From Acidobacteriota bacterium (GTDB lineage: Bacteria > Acidobacteriota > Terriglobia > Terriglobales > Acidobacteriaceae), in the NCBI GenBank assembly GCA_021818585.1, contig JAKATU010000017.1:1-64000 (forward strand): a stretch of DNA of 64,000 nt, read 5' to 3'. Under the pieces are notes generated by a model. It was given only the letters and a program-made list of their open reading frames with translations, was not told where the DNA came from and ran no database searches. A program made the position numbers and the translations under genes. This document shows, one piece after another, positions 42,514 through 52,370 of the stretch; positions within the stretch are counted from its first letter, which is position 1, and each line of letters opens with the position of its first letter.

Positions 42514-43710
42514 TCACTTGCCGAGTCCGGCGCCGTTACCCATGGAGAAGATGGGCAGGTAAAGGGCAACGAGAATGATGGTGACGACGATACCCATGAA
42601 GATGAGGATGGCCGGTTCAATGAGGGCGAGCGCGGCGGTGAGCGCGGTCTGGACGTCTTCCTCAAAGAATTCGGCGACGGAGTTGAGCATTTGGGGCAGC
42701 GCGCCGGTGGATTCGCCGACTTCGATCATTTCCGTGGAGAGTTCGGGAAAGACGCGCGTTCCTTTGAGGCTGTTGGCGAGACCTTTGCCCTCACGGACGC
42801 TGCTGACGGAGTTGAAGACGGCCTGGGCGATGCGGCGGCTGGAGATGGAGCGGGCAGCGGTTTCGAGCGACGGGACCAGCGGCAGGCCGCCGAGGAGCAG
42901 TGTGGAGAGGGTGCGGGAAAAGAGCGCGACCTGATATTTGAGCCAGATATTGCCGAAGATGGGGAGGCGAATGCGGATGCCGTCGATGACGTCGGCGCCG
43001 GATTCGGTTCTGCTCCAGCGCAGTAGCAGGACGATGAGCAGGACCAGGGCGGGAAAGACGAAGAGCCCGTAGTGCTGTGCCGCCTTGCCGAGGTGGAGCA
43101 TGGCGACGGTGAGCGCGGGCAGCTTGGAGCCGAGCTGGTTATAGAGCAGGGCGAAGCGCGGGACAACGTAGGTGATAAGGAAGGTGAAGAGCGCGAAGAC
43201 GAGGACGACGAGCAGGCAAGGGTAGATGAGCGAGGCCTGCAGCTTTTTACGGAAGGTGAGCGAGATGCGCTGAAAGATGAGGTAGCGGTTGAGAACCTCG
43301 TCGAGGTTGCCGCTGCGCTCGCCGGCGAGCAGGGTGGTGGTGTAGATGGGCGGGAATGCGCCCTGTGCGTCGAATGCGGTGGAGAGGGATTCGCCGGTTT
43401 TGACGCGCTCGGCTACGTTTTTGAGTTGTGCGGCGAAGCGCTCGTTCTTCTGGCTCTGGGCGAGCATGTGGAGCGAATTGAGGATGGGCAGTCCGGCCTT
43501 GATGAGGGTGAGGAACTGCTGATTGAAGATGAGGAAGGGTTCCAGCTTGATTTTGCGCTGCGCCCCGGTGAGGCCGCGCGCGCGGACGGAGTAGACGTAG
43601 TAGCCCGCCTGCGTGAAGCGCTGACGCAGTTCGTCGGCGGAGGCGGCATTGTGGGTCTGCTCCTGCACACGCCCGCGTTCATCGGCCAGTTTGATAACGA
43701 ATTCGGCCAT
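42514..43710 (-). CDS. pilC: PilC/GspF inner-membrane platform protein
   Basis: 398-residue polytopic platform protein that contacts the ATPase. It has the F-domain pattern twice, with LIKAGLPILNSLHMLAQSQKN and, in the second copy, LLLGGLPLVPSLETAARSI, each followed by hydrophobic helices (about 165-200, 215-245, 370-395). Length and repeats are typical. It lies 74 bases after the propeller gene and overlaps the ATPase frame. Confidence 0.9.
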   Translation of the reverse strand: MAEFVIKLADERGRVQEQTHNAASADELRQRFTQAGYYVYSVRARGLTGAQRKIKLEPFLIFNQQFLTLIKAGLPILNSLHMLAQSQKNERFAAQLKNVAERVKTGESLSTAFDAQGAFPPIYTTTLLAGERSGNLDEVLNRYLIFQRISLTFRKKLQASLIYPCLLVVLVFALFTFLITYVVPRFALLYNQLGSKLPALTVAMLHLGKAAQHYGLFVFPALVLLIVLLLRWSRTESGADVIDGIRIRLPIFGNIWLKYQVALFSRTLSTLLLGGLPLVPSLETAARSISSRRIAQAVFNSVSSVREGKGLANSLKGTRVFPELSTEMIEVGESTGALPQMLNSVAEFFEEDVQTALTAALALIEPAILIFMGIVVTIILVALYLPIFSMGNGAGLGK

Positions 43711-43784
43711 AAGATCGTGATTCTGCTGATGCTTCTAAGGTAGCAGTTTACGTACAGGATAGACGCGATTGAGGACGCTATCGC

Positions 43785-44834
43785 TCATTTGGGGATTCGG
43801 GCTGGGTCGAGTCGCCCGATGCGGCCTTTGGGGCCGACGATGAAGGGCAGGCTGATGGCGTTCCAGTTGCCATTGCCGAGGGAGTGCCAGGTTTTGCCGT
43901 TGTCGTAGCTGATGTCTGAGCCGTTGGTTCCAGCAGTGAGCCATGCTTGGTTGGCGGCGTCCCAGGCGACGGTGGAGCGGTAGCCGTGGGGTGGATGGGT
44001 GGCGGCGTGCCAGTGGAGGCCGCCATCGGTGGACCAGGTGGCGGTTCCGGTGGGGTTGTTGGGCTGGGTGTAGTCGCCGCCTACGGCGAGTATGGCGCCG
44101 TTGCCTTCGGCGATGGCGAAGATTCCGGCTGTGGGGTTGTTTTTGGCCAGGGGCGTGAGAATGGGGGCCCAGATGGGGCGCGTTGTTCTGTGGCGGGTTT
44201 GGCGGTAGATCCATGCGCCGGTGGTGCCGAAGAGGATGGGATTTTGTGGGCTGGCGACCAGGGAGGCGTTGCTGGCGGCGAAGGCTCCGGTTGCGCCGGG
44301 TTTGGTGGCAAGCGTGAGGGATTGGGAGGGTTTCCAGGTGAGACCGCCGTCGGTGGTGGAGAGAAAGACGAAGCGATGGTGGACGGGGTCGCCGAGCAGG
44401 TAGCCTTTGTGGGGGTTCTGGAAGATCAGGGCGTCCCAGAAGCCGTTGGGGTCGTGGTTGGTGGCGAGGAGGGTCCAGTGGGCGCAGCCGTCGGTGGTTT
44501 TGTAGACGCGGGACTGGCTGCCAGGGCCGCTGGACATGGCCCATGCGGTGCGGGCGTTAAAGGCCCAGATGGCGCGGAAGTCGAGCTTGGTGGCGTTGGG
44601 CGGGGTGGCGCAGGGGTGCCAAGTGCGGCCGCCGTCGAGGGTGCGGAGGATGGTTCCGCTGGTGCCGCTGGCCCATGCGATTTGGGAGTTGACGGCGTGG
44701 ATGCCGCGAAGACTGGCGGTGGTGTGGCTGGGTTGGAGGGTCCAGACGGAGTTGGATTGGGCGGGCGGGGTTTGCGCTGTGGCGGCGAGGGTGGTGAGCA
44801 GAACGAGGCAGAGCTGGAGGCGGATGCGGGCCAT
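43785..44834 (-). CDS. Secreted Ycf48/BNR-repeat beta-propeller protein
   Basis: 349 residues with signal peptide (about 1-20, ending AATAQT). Repeated BNR/Asp-box elements are visible: TSGTILRTLDGGRTWHPC, YKTTDGCAHWTLL, LSTTDGGLTWKPS, WSTDGGLHWHA and SYDNGKTWHSL, as in Ycf48-type photosystem assembly and sialidase-like propellers. Role in this operon is unknown; perhaps an assembly factor or surface protein of the pilus system. Starts 44855 and 44834 are both possible, neither with a clear ribosome-binding site; the latter leaves a standard signal peptide. Confidence 0.75.
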   Translation of the reverse strand: MARIRLQLCLVLLTTLAATAQTPPAQSNSVWTLQPSHTTASLRGIHAVNSQIAWASGTSGTILRTLDGGRTWHPCATPPNATKLDFRAIWAFNARTAWAMSSGPGSQSRVYKTTDGCAHWTLLATNHDPNGFWDALIFQNPHKGYLLGDPVHHRFVFLSTTDGGLTWKPSQSLTLATKPGATGAFAASNASLVASPQNPILFGTTGAWIYRQTRHRTTRPIWAPILTPLAKNNPTAGIFAIAEGNGAILAVGGDYTQPNNPTGTATWSTDGGLHWHAATHPPHGYRSTVAWDAANQAWLTAGTNGSDISYDNGKTWHSLGNGNWNAISLPFIVGPKGRIGRLDPARIPK

Positions 44835-44872
44835 GCCGCTGATGATACGCGGCATGGCAGGCTGGGAGCAGG

Positions 44873-45559
44873 TTATTGCAAGGGGGATGAGCCGTCGACG
44901 ATGGCTACGCCGTTGGGTGGGTGGAATTCGAAGGCGGATGCGGGTGCGGTGACGTTGTCGGTTTCCCCGGAGAACTGGAACTGGTTGGTGACTCCGTCGG
45001 CTTCGACGACGCGGATCTGGAGGATTGTGCCTGCCGGGGTGACGGTGAGGCTGATGCTGGTGATTTGCTTGCCCATGTGGCGCGGGACGCCCTGGAGGGT
45101 GAAGTCGCCGTTTTGCTGCGAGGCGATGTGCAGGCCGCTGAGTTCGCGCTCGAGGCTGGTATGGCCGAGGAGGAAGCGTAGCGGGGACTGGATATCGTCA
45201 ATGTTTTTTGCGGGGATGCGCTGGGCTTCTGTCTGACCCGGGGTGTAGAAGTAGCCGTATTTGCGATTGAGAATGTATAGCTTGCCGTCGGGATCGGTGT
45301 AGGTCCAGCGCATGAGGCCGGGCTTTTTGAGCAGGAGCGCGCCGGACTGGCGCTTGCTCATGCCCATGCCAGTGTAGGTCTGGACGAACTGGACTTCGAG
45401 CGAGCGGATGATGTTGTAATGGTGGTCGACGCGGCTGGCCAGGGTGGCTGCGCTGGGTGTGGCTGCGCTGGCGGGCAGTATGGTGGCCGCCAGAAAGGGG
45501 ATGGCAATGAGAAGCCGCCAGATCGCGTGGAACTGGCGGCGGGATGAGGTGTTTTTCAT
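44873..45559 (-). CDS. LolA-family outer-membrane lipoprotein carrier-like protein
   Basis: 228 residues with a signal peptide (about 1-32) and the LolA/LppX-like half-barrel pattern: LASRVDHHYNIIRSLEVQFVQTYTGMGMSKRQSGALLLKKPGLMRWTYTDPDGKLYI. LolA carries lipoproteins across the periplasm. This copy is coupled (TAATG) to a pilin gene rather than to lolB, so it may serve pilus or secretin-lipoprotein assembly. A lolD-like ATPase lies at 63545-64000. Confidence 0.85.
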   Translation of the reverse strand: MKNTSSRRQFHAIWRLLIAIPFLAATILPASAATPSAATLASRVDHHYNIIRSLEVQFVQTYTGMGMSKRQSGALLLKKPGLMRWTYTDPDGKLYILNRKYGYFYTPGQTEAQRIPAKNIDDIQSPLRFLLGHTSLERELSGLHIASQQNGDFTLQGVPRHMGKQITSISLTVTPAGTILQIRVVEADGVTNQFQFSGETDNVTAPASAFEFHPPNGVAIVDGSSPLQ

Positions 45560-46098
45560 TATTGGAGGGGGACCGTGCAGTTGGTTCCACCGGCGGGGTC
45601 AACCTTGATGTTGCCGGCCATGTCGAGGCAGAAGCCGCGATGGCCGGTTTTGCCGACGGCCTGGGGAACGGCGGTGACCTCGTAGCCGGTGTACATGTCG
45701 TGATTATTGACGGTGGTCTTGGTGCAGTTGGTGATCTTGAATGTGTAGCCGGATTTTTCGCCGGCGGCGAGGCCGTTGGGGATCAACTGGGCCAGTTGCG
45801 CGGTGGGCGCGGCGGAACTACCTTCGCCACCGAGGGCTGCCAGCGAGCAGGCGTAGCCGTTCTGGGGATAGCTGGAGTTGTACTGGGTCTCCGCTTCCTG
45901 GATGGTGCGGAGGGACTGCAAGGCTGAGGTTTCGTTCGCGTTCGCCTTGAGATTGAGCATGTTGGGGATGGCGATGAGCGTGAGGATGATGATGATCGAG
46001 ATGACGATCAGCAGTTCCATGAGGGTGAAGCCGGCTTCATGAGAGGAGCGTGCGCCGATGGCGCGTGGAGCCTGAGAGCGGATGGTGATGAGCTTCAT
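45559..46098 (-). CDS. Type IV pilin/GspG-like major pilin
   Basis: 179-residue prepilin. The leader peptidase site G23/F24 opens FTLMELLIVISIIIILTLIA with Glu at mature position 5, exactly as required for PilD. The body has four cysteines (Cys83 near YACSLAAL, a pair in TNC and GFCLDMAG, and TNCTV), capable of disulfide bonds. Leader is unusually long (23 residues). First gene of the ten-gene operon; probably the main structural subunit. Confidence 0.88.
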   Translation of the reverse strand: MKLITIRSQAPRAIGARSSHEAGFTLMELLIVISIIIILTLIAIPNMLNLKANANETSALQSLRTIQEAETQYNSSYPQNGYACSLAALGGEGSSAAPTAQLAQLIPNGLAAGEKSGYTFKITNCTKTTVNNHDMYTGYEVTAVPQAVGKTGHRGFCLDMAGNIKVDPAGGTNCTVPLQ

Positions 46099-46178
46099 AG
46101 CGGGTACCTAACTCGGAATGCTAAAACAACTGGACGCAGAGAGCCAGAGGATCGCTCACCTGCACCCTGGATGGGAGG

Positions 46179-47129
46179 TTAGTGCGTGGGGGCTGTCTCG
46201 GCTGCGATGCAGGAGCGGAAATAGTCGAGGCTGAGGCGCAGGCCGGTTTCGAGATCGATTTTGGGCTCCCAGCCGAGGAGGCGTTTTGCCTTGGAGATGT
46301 TGGGCTGGCGCTGGGTGGGGTCGTCCTGAGGCAGCGGGAGGTAGACGATCTGGCTGGAGGAGCCGGTGACCTTGAGGACAGCTTTGGCGCACTCAATGAT
46401 GGTCCACTCGTTGGGATTGCCGATGTTGGTGGGGAGGTGTTCTTTGGAACGCGAGAGGCGGAGGATGCCATCGACTTCGTCCGAGACGTAGCAGAAGCTG
46501 CGTGTCTGCTTGCCTTCGCCGTAAACGGTGAGGTCTTCGCCTTTGAGCGCCTGGATCATGAAGTTGGAGATGACGCGGCCGTCGTTTTTCTGGAGGCGCG
46601 GCCCGTAGGTGTTGAAGATGCGGACCATGCGGGTGTCCACGTGGTAGTAGCGATGGTAGGCCATGATGAGGGCCTCGGAGAATCGCTTGGCCTCGTCGTA
46701 GACGGAGCGTGGACCGATGGGATTGACGTGGCCCCAGTAGTCTTCAGTCTGGGGATGGACGGCGGGGTCGCCGTAGCACTCGGAGGTGGATGCGTGGAGA
46801 AATTTTGCCTGGTAGCGGTGTGCGATATTGAGCGCGTTGCGGGTTCCGTCGGAGCCGACGCGGAGGGTTTCGACGCCGAGGCGTGCGTAGTCAACGGGAC
46901 TGGCCGGAGAAGCGAAATTGAAGACGTAATCGACGGGGCCGAGGTCGAAGGGCTCGATGATGTCCTGCTGGACGAAGGTGTAGCGGGGCTCGTTCTGGAG
47001 GTGGCCTATGTTTTCGAGAGAGCCGGTGCAGAGATTATCGACACCGACGACGGAGTGGCCTTCGGCGAGCAGTGCATCGGTGAGGTGTGAGCCGAGGAAG
47101 CCGGCGGCTCCGGTAACGAGTACGCGCAT
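46179..47129 (-). CDS. UDP-glucuronate decarboxylase (UDP-xylose synthase)
   Basis: 316-residue short-chain dehydrogenase-fold enzyme turning UDP-glucuronate into UDP-xylose. It shows the NAD loop [10 protein letters not shown] (7-16), [20 protein letters not shown] and the YxxxK catalytic pair in SVYDEAKRF, with [17 protein letters not shown] of the UXS group. The ATG at 47129 is used because the Rossmann fold starts here; an open frame runs 124 codons further upstream through sequence with no homology pattern. Product probably feeds cell-surface polysaccharide. Confidence 0.9.
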   Translation of the reverse strand: MRVLVTGAAGFLGSHLTDALLAEGHSVVGVDNLCTGSLENIGHLQNEPRYTFVQQDIIEPFDLGPVDYVFNFASPASPVDYARLGVETLRVGSDGTRNALNIAHRYQAKFLHASTSECYGDPAVHPQTEDYWGHVNPIGPRSVYDEAKRFSEALIMAYHRYYHVDTRMVRIFNTYGPRLQKNDGRVISNFMIQALKGEDLTVYGEGKQTRSFCYVSDEVDGILRLSRSKEHLPTNIGNPNEWTIIECAKAVLKVTGSSSQIVYLPLPQDDPTQRQPNISKAKRLLGWEPKIDLETGLRLSLDYFRSCIAAETAPTH

Positions 47130-47247
47130 GAATATCTCTCTTTTGAGCGGAATGCGTAACTGAGGTTGATATCTGATTGGATGGTAGCGAAGCGAACGAG
47201 GCGAGGGCAAACAGAAGTGGAGCGATGTTCGTAGGATAGAGACAGGC

Positions 47248-48417
47248 GTGAAAGCGAACGGACTACAGGCGCGGATATGGACTTTGGCCGAGGAGGAGGG
47301 TTTCTCGGGCGCGGGGATGGCTGCCGTTCCGGAGCCGGGAAGCGCGGAGGATCTGCGCGAGCGGGAGCGGTATGAGGCATGGGTAGAGGCCGGACGCGCG
47401 GGAACGATGGAGTATCTGAAGCGCCGAAGCGAGGCGGGGCGATTGGTGCGGTCATCGCTGCGGGAGGCTGTTCCGTGGGTGCGGTCAGTAATTGTGTGCA
47501 TGCTGAACTACAACAGCGATGCTCCATATTCGACGGACGCGGCGCCCAAGGATGCGGGATGGATTGCGCGGTATGCGTGGAGCGGCAGCGGGGGAAGGCC
47601 TACGGATTATCACAGGGTGATGCTGCGGCGGCTGGAGCGGCTGCGCGAGCGGCTGGCCGGAGAGTTTGGGGAGTTTGAGGCGCGGTGCTATGTGGATACG
47701 GGACCGCTGGTGGAGCGGGTGTATGCGCAGTATGCGGGACTGGGCTGGGTGGGCAAGAATACGTGCGTGCTGAACCAGAAGCTTGGTTCCTGGCTGTTTC
47801 TGGGTGTGATTTTGACGGGGTTGGAAGTGCCATCGGACGAGGCCGCACTGCCGGCGGCTGACCGGTGCGGGAGCTGTACGCGGTGTATTGATGCTTGCCC
47901 GACGCAGGCATTGGTGGCTCCGCGAGAGATGGATGCGAGCCGGTGCATTGCCTACCTGACGATTGAGCACCGTGGGAGCATTGCAGAAGAGCTGCGGGAG
48001 GGAATCGGCCGGCAGGTGTTCGGGTGCGATATTTGCCAGGATGTGTGCCCGTGGAATGGCCGGCGCAAGGCGCCGCTGGGTCGTGATCCGGAACTGGCGG
48101 TGCGGGGTGAACTAGTGAATCCTGCGCTGGAGTGGCTGGCGGGGATGGATGAGGTTGCGTTTGGGGAATGTTTTTTCGGGTCGCCGGTGAAGCGGGCCAA
48201 GTTTGGGGGATTTCGCCGAAATGTGGCGATTGCGATGGGGAACAGCGGAAACATAGGGTTCTTGCCGCGACTGCGCGAGTGGGCAGATGCGGATGAAGAA
48301 GCGGTGGCCGAGGCGAGCCAGTGGGCGGTTGCCCGCCTGGAATGCGTGCGGGGCCTCCCGGAAGCGGGAAACCCGGACGTCAGAGAGCCTGGTCTCGAGG
48401 CTTCAGAAAAAATCTGA
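47248..48417 (+). CDS. queG: Epoxyqueuosine reductase
   Basis: 389-residue cobalamin- and Fe-S-dependent enzyme for the last step of queuosine tRNA modification. The two cluster motifs are [16 protein letters not shown] (about 210-225) and [10 protein letters not shown] (about 262-271). The N-terminal cobalamin-binding region with [31 protein letters not shown] and [16 protein letters not shown] is also clear. Start is GTG 47248 with weak GACAGG upstream; a HEAT-repeat-like C-terminal segment follows the clusters. Confidence 0.9.
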   Translation: MKANGLQARIWTLAEEEGFSGAGMAAVPEPGSAEDLRERERYEAWVEAGRAGTMEYLKRRSEAGRLVRSSLREAVPWVRSVIVCMLNYNSDAPYSTDAAPKDAGWIARYAWSGSGGRPTDYHRVMLRRLERLRERLAGEFGEFEARCYVDTGPLVERVYAQYAGLGWVGKNTCVLNQKLGSWLFLGVILTGLEVPSDEAALPAADRCGSCTRCIDACPTQALVAPREMDASRCIAYLTIEHRGSIAEELREGIGRQVFGCDICQDVCPWNGRRKAPLGRDPELAVRGELVNPALEWLAGMDEVAFGECFFGSPVKRAKFGGFRRNVAIAMGNSGNIGFLPRLREWADADEEAVAEASQWAVARLECVRGLPEAGNPDVREPGLEASEKI

Positions 48418-48446
48418 GACGAGGATGGGCTTTTGGATCGGGATGT

Positions 48447-48653
48447 TTATGAGCCGCGAACCACATTGGCTGCGTTGAGCCCCTTGGGGCCCTGCTGACA
48501 CTCGAATTCGACGGCTTCGCCTTCGTTGAGTGTTTTGTAGCCCGAGTCCTGAATGGCTGAGAAATGGACGAATACGTCCTCACCACTGGACCGCTGAATG
48601 AAACCGTAACCTTTCGCTCCGTTAAACCACTTGACTACGCCTTGCTCTTTCAC
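48447..48653 (-). CDS. Cold-shock protein (GTG start)
   Basis: 68-residue CspA-family nucleic-acid chaperone. RNP1 KGYGFIQ and RNP2 DVFVHFS are intact, start [19 protein letters not shown], end [14 protein letters not shown]. The start is GTG at 48653, five bases after AGAGGAG on the minus strand; an upstream in-frame ATG exists but would give an unsupported leader. It has a long 5' region (see the intergenic entry), as expected for a cold-shock mRNA. Confidence 0.92.
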   Translation of the reverse strand: MKEQGVVKWFNGAKGYGFIQRSSGEDVFVHFSAIQDSGYKTLNEGEAVEFECQQGPKGLNAANVVRGS

Positions 48654-49057
48654 AGCAACTCCTCTTGTTATGGGCGATTGTCCGCCTCTTGTTTCCCCCA
48701 ATAACAGCAAAAGCTCCGTTTCCGCGCGAATAGCGCAGATTTCGGAAGCCTTACCGCCCTCGGGCGGGCACAAAAGGTATTACTTTTGCAAAACATCAAT
48801 AAACGGCCTTCCCAACAACAACTTAGCCCGGAAATAGCGAGAGCTAAATCGTGACCTTGTTATGGCAGGAACCGGACCGTAAATCAAGGGAAAAATGCAT
48901 AGTGGGGCAAAAATCTGCCCAGACGGGGCAGGAAATGGGTTCGGCGGGGTGAAACGAGGGAATTTGGAACCGTCATGGTGGCAAATGGGGGTTTTGGCGG
49001 GGAGGGTCCAGACGGGTTCCAGAATAGTATGAGAAGAGATTGATCCGAGTTGAGGAA
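48654..49057. other. Intergenic region with cold-shock leader
   Basis: 404 bases without a gene between the divergent cold-shock and YihY genes. The half near csp carries AGAGGAG (its ribosome-binding site), a CCGCCC/GGGCGG-centred palindrome near 48755-48770 and an A/T-rich stretch around 48775-48800, compatible with a structured 5' leader of some 150 bases. Promoter hexamers cannot be assigned with confidence. Confidence 0.45.
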
Positions 49058-49972
49058 ATGTCCACCCAAGAGCCTAAGAGCCTGCTGCCCCGCCTGCTGC
49101 ATTATCTGTCTCCGCGGGAGTTGTGGCTGCACATTGTGTCCCTGGCGCGGTATTTGAGCCGCACGGAGGTGCATACGTACGCCTTCAGCGTGGCGGCGAA
49201 TGCGATTTTGTCGTTGTTTCCGTTCATCGTGATCCTGTTTACGGTGTCGCGGGAGGTGTTTCATTCGCAGGCGATGACGGCGATGGTGGCGAACATGGTG
49301 AGCTATTTTCTGCCGTCGAACCAGAGCTTTGTCATCCGGAATATGGCGCTGCTGGTGCATCCGCGAGGGCGGGTGCAGATCTTTTCGATGGTGATGCTGC
49401 TGATTACGTCTTCGAGCGTGTTTATGCCGCTGGAGGTTGCTCTGAATCAAGTTTGGGGAGTGAAGAAGAGCCGGGCTTACCTTTGGAACCAGCTTTTATC
49501 GCTGGGGCTGGCGATCGGCGTGGGCGTGCTGGCTGTGGTGTCGGTGGCGCTGGCGGCGGCGCAGAGCAAGATACTGGCGATTCTGTTTTTCGGGCACACG
49601 GATAACATCTTTTTTGATTTTCTGACGCATATGTTTCTGAGTATCTCGGCTGCATTTTTGAGCGTGGGGATCTTTTTTTTGACCTACTGGCTGCTGCCGA
49701 ACCGGAGGGTTCCGGCGCGGGCAGTGCTGCCGGCGGCGATTGCGACGGGGCTGATCTGGGATGCGGCCAAGGCTGTTTATGTGATGGTGCTGCCGTGGAT
49801 GGATCTGCGGTCGGCATACGGGCCGTTTGCGGTGTCCGTGACACTGATGATCTGGGCATTTCTGACGGGTTTGCTGCTGCTGTCCGGGGCACATTTTTCC
49901 GCGACGCGATATGCGCGGCAGGTGGCGCGGGAGGCCGATCAAGGGGAGATGGCGGATAGGTCGCGGAATTAA
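49058..49972 (+). CDS. YihY/BrkB-family membrane protein
   Basis: 304 residues with six hydrophobic segments, among them YAFSVAANAILSLFPFIVILFTV near the start and the FSMVMLLITSSSVFMPLEVALNQVWGVKKSR segment, the latter typical of the YihY (formerly RNase BN) family of unknown transport function. A cytosolic C-terminal tail follows. Start uncertain: ATG 49058 has GAGGA only one base away; TTG 49040 is in frame with a better spaced GAGAAGAG. The phosphatase gene follows after two bases. Confidence 0.85.
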   Translation: MSTQEPKSLLPRLLHYLSPRELWLHIVSLARYLSRTEVHTYAFSVAANAILSLFPFIVILFTVSREVFHSQAMTAMVANMVSYFLPSNQSFVIRNMALLVHPRGRVQIFSMVMLLITSSSVFMPLEVALNQVWGVKKSRAYLWNQLLSLGLAIGVGVLAVVSVALAAAQSKILAILFFGHTDNIFFDFLTHMFLSISAAFLSVGIFFLTYWLLPNRRVPARAVLPAAIATGLIWDAAKAVYVMVLPWMDLRSAYGPFAVSVTLMIWAFLTGLLLLSGAHFSATRYARQVAREADQGEMADRSRN

Positions 49973-49974
49973 GA

Positions 49975-52341
49975 GTGCGAGTGCAGCGCGAGGGGCGGGG
50001 TTCGCGCTACACTCACTTAACAGTGAGTCGGCTGAGAGATTTTGAAAGCAAATTTTTTGGCAAGCTGCGCCGCCCTGCTCCGACAGGCTGGGTGCGGCGT
50101 ACCGCGTTCTGGCTGCTGTTGATCTGCGTGGCCTGCGGGCTGCTGGGGTTGCTGCCGGGTGGGGTGGGCGCGGTATTTCAGGCTATTTCCGATGTGGTGC
50201 TGGTGGTGCTGGTGCCTCTGGGCGCGGTGCTGCTGGTCCAGTACATTTTTGGGCATTTTCTGTGGAAGGTGCGCAATCGGCTGATTTTGACCTATTTGCT
50301 GATGGGCCTGACGCCGGTGGTGTTGTTTGTGACGCTGGCGGGCGTGTCGCTGTATATCTTCTCGGGACAGTTTGCGATTTTTGCCGGCACGGCGGCGGAG
50401 CATGCGGAACTGGTACAGATTGCGGCGCAGAACCATGTATTTGCGAGCCGGCTCGGGCAGGAAGTGACATCGGGGGTTCCGCTGAGCAAGCTTTCTTTGC
50501 CGGGGGTGAAAGATCTGGCGACGATGAAGGATTTTCCAGACATGCGGATGGCCATTTTTGTAGATGGCAAGTCTGTGAGGATGACTCCTTCGAACATGAA
50601 TGCCGATGACATCCAGAAGGTTCCGCCGTGGGTTGGGGAGCGTGATTTTGAAGGGATCGTTTTTGATCGGGGTCATTTGTACCTGCGCGCGATCGACGGC
50701 GCCGTCGCGGGTTCTCATTGGATTTCGGTGATCAGCAGCGTTCCTCTGGGGCAAAAGAACGTCGACCGGATTGCCGCGGGATTGGGCACGGTGACGATAT
50801 TGCCCAATACTGCCTTTGCCGATGTCAGTCAGAACACGACGGTGACGCTGGGTCCGACCGGGATCGTGACATCGAAAGGCGTTGCGGGAGGGGGAAGTTC
50901 GTCAGGAGAGAAAGCAGCGGTTCGGGGATCGTCGGAGACGGCGAATGGCAAGTCTGACTTTGCGATTCATGTTGTTCGTCCGGGGTCATTAGCGGCAAAG
51001 GAGGCGGCAGAGGAGGCGGCAGAGGCCGCGAAGCAGACGCCGGACCAGCAGCTTGCGGCTCTGGAGGGTGAAGGTGTGGTGACGGGCGGGCAATTGCCCA
51101 AAGCGCAGCACTTTTACGATGTTCCGGTAACATTTGCCGCTCCGCTAGGAACGACGAACTGGAGCACGGGTCAGCAGCACGAGGCGATCGTGCATGTGAA
51201 TTCGCGGCCGTCGTTGCTGTATCAGCGTTTGTTCAACACTTCGCTGCGTGTGGGGAATATTTTTCGTGATGTGTTGATTGGCCTGGCGGCGTTTTTTGGC
51301 CTTCTGGAGCTTTTCGCTTTCTATGGCGCGATGCGGTTGAACCGGACGATTACGAAGTCGATTCGGGATCTTTACCGAGCGACTGAGGCGATTGATCACG
51401 GGGATTTTGAGCATCGGATCGTGGTGAAGCGGAAGGATCAACTGGCGGCACTAAGCCAGTCGTTCAACGACATGACCGCATCGCTGGAGCGGCTGCTGGA
51501 GGAACAGAAAGAGAAGCAAAAGCTGCAGAGCGAACTGGCGATTGCGCAGGAGGTGCAGGCGAACCTGTTTCCCGGAGCGAACTTGCAGATGGGGCCGCTG
51601 GATGTATATGGGATTTGCCTTCCGGCGCGGACGGTGAGTGGGGATTACTACGACTTCCTGGTGCTGGGGAAGAAATCGATGGGGCTTGCGCTGGGGGACA
51701 TCAGCGGGAAGGGGATCTCCGCGGCGCTGCTGATGGCTACGCTTCATTCCGCGGTGCGCGCCTACCGTTTTGCCGGGCATGAGATGGCGCTGGCGGCGCA
51801 GAATCTGCTGATTAAGGCGGGGCAGCAGAGTGGTGAGTTCGAGGCTGAGAGCGGACGGTTGTTTACGCAGCCCGCGAGCGTGATGAGACTGCTGAACCGT
51901 CATTTGTACCGTAGCACGCAGCCGGCGAAGTACGCGACCTTGTTTCTTGCGCATCTAGAGGTTGAGACGCGGCAACTGACTTATGCGAATGGCGGCCAGT
52001 TGCCTCCGCTGCTGCTGCGCAGCGACGGTTCAGTGGACCGGCTTGACCTTGGCGGCACGGTGGTGGGGCTGATTGACAACGTGGCTTACGAGCAGGGCGT
52101 GGAGCAGATGGAGCCGGGGGACATTCTGATTGCGTACAGCGATGGCGTGACGGAGCCGGAGAATGAGTTTGGAGACTTTGGCGAGGACCGGCTGGTGGAT
52201 GTGGTGCAGCGGCACCGGCATTTGCCGCTGGAGGTGATTGCCAGCCAGGTGATGCATGCTTTGCGGGCGTGGATTGGGGACCAGGAGCAGCCGGACGATA
52301 TTACTCTGGTGCTAGCCCGCTATGGGCACGCGGAAGCCTGA
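49975..52341 (+). CDS. Membrane HAMP-SpoIIE-type serine phosphatase
   Basis: 788 residues. Order: N-terminal basic tail, membrane helices at about 43-70, 73-95 and 102-125, a large extracytoplasmic region (about 135-420) with Gly/Ser and Glu/Ala low-complexity parts, another helix (about 435-460), a HAMP domain (KSIRDLYRATEAIDHGDFEHRIV), a coiled-coil and the PP2C/SpoIIE domain with SGDYYDF, LGDISGKGISAALLMA, YSDGVTEPENEFG and PDDITLVLARY. It likely dephosphorylates an anti-sigma-antagonist partner on an outside signal. GTG start two bases after yihY. No partner kinase or antagonist gene is adjacent. Confidence 0.85.
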   Translation: MRVQREGRGSRYTHLTVSRLRDFESKFFGKLRRPAPTGWVRRTAFWLLLICVACGLLGLLPGGVGAVFQAISDVVLVVLVPLGAVLLVQYIFGHFLWKVRNRLILTYLLMGLTPVVLFVTLAGVSLYIFSGQFAIFAGTAAEHAELVQIAAQNHVFASRLGQEVTSGVPLSKLSLPGVKDLATMKDFPDMRMAIFVDGKSVRMTPSNMNADDIQKVPPWVGERDFEGIVFDRGHLYLRAIDGAVAGSHWISVISSVPLGQKNVDRIAAGLGTVTILPNTAFADVSQNTTVTLGPTGIVTSKGVAGGGSSSGEKAAVRGSSETANGKSDFAIHVVRPGSLAAKEAAEEAAEAAKQTPDQQLAALEGEGVVTGGQLPKAQHFYDVPVTFAAPLGTTNWSTGQQHEAIVHVNSRPSLLYQRLFNTSLRVGNIFRDVLIGLAAFFGLLELFAFYGAMRLNRTITKSIRDLYRATEAIDHGDFEHRIVVKRKDQLAALSQSFNDMTASLERLLEEQKEKQKLQSELAIAQEVQANLFPGANLQMGPLDVYGICLPARTVSGDYYDFLVLGKKSMGLALGDISGKGISAALLMATLHSAVRAYRFAGHEMALAAQNLLIKAGQQSGEFEAESGRLFTQPASVMRLLNRHLYRSTQPAKYATLFLAHLEVETRQLTYANGGQLPPLLLRSDGSVDRLDLGGTVVGLIDNVAYEQGVEQMEPGDILIAYSDGVTEPENEFGDFGEDRLVDVVQRHRHLPLEVIASQVMHALRAWIGDQEQPDDITLVLARYGHAEA

Positions 52342-52370
52342 GCCAAACGGGTGCGTGGGCGGGTTTAAGG

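Noticed and set aside
41054-42562. 502-codon plus-strand frame opposite the PilB ATPase
   Set aside because: Glu/Asp/Gly-rich antisense translation of a clear ATPase gene.
43947-45236. 429-codon plus-strand frame opposite the propeller and LolA-like genes
   Set aside because: Gly-rich antisense shadow; both opposite genes have signal peptides and recognisable folds.
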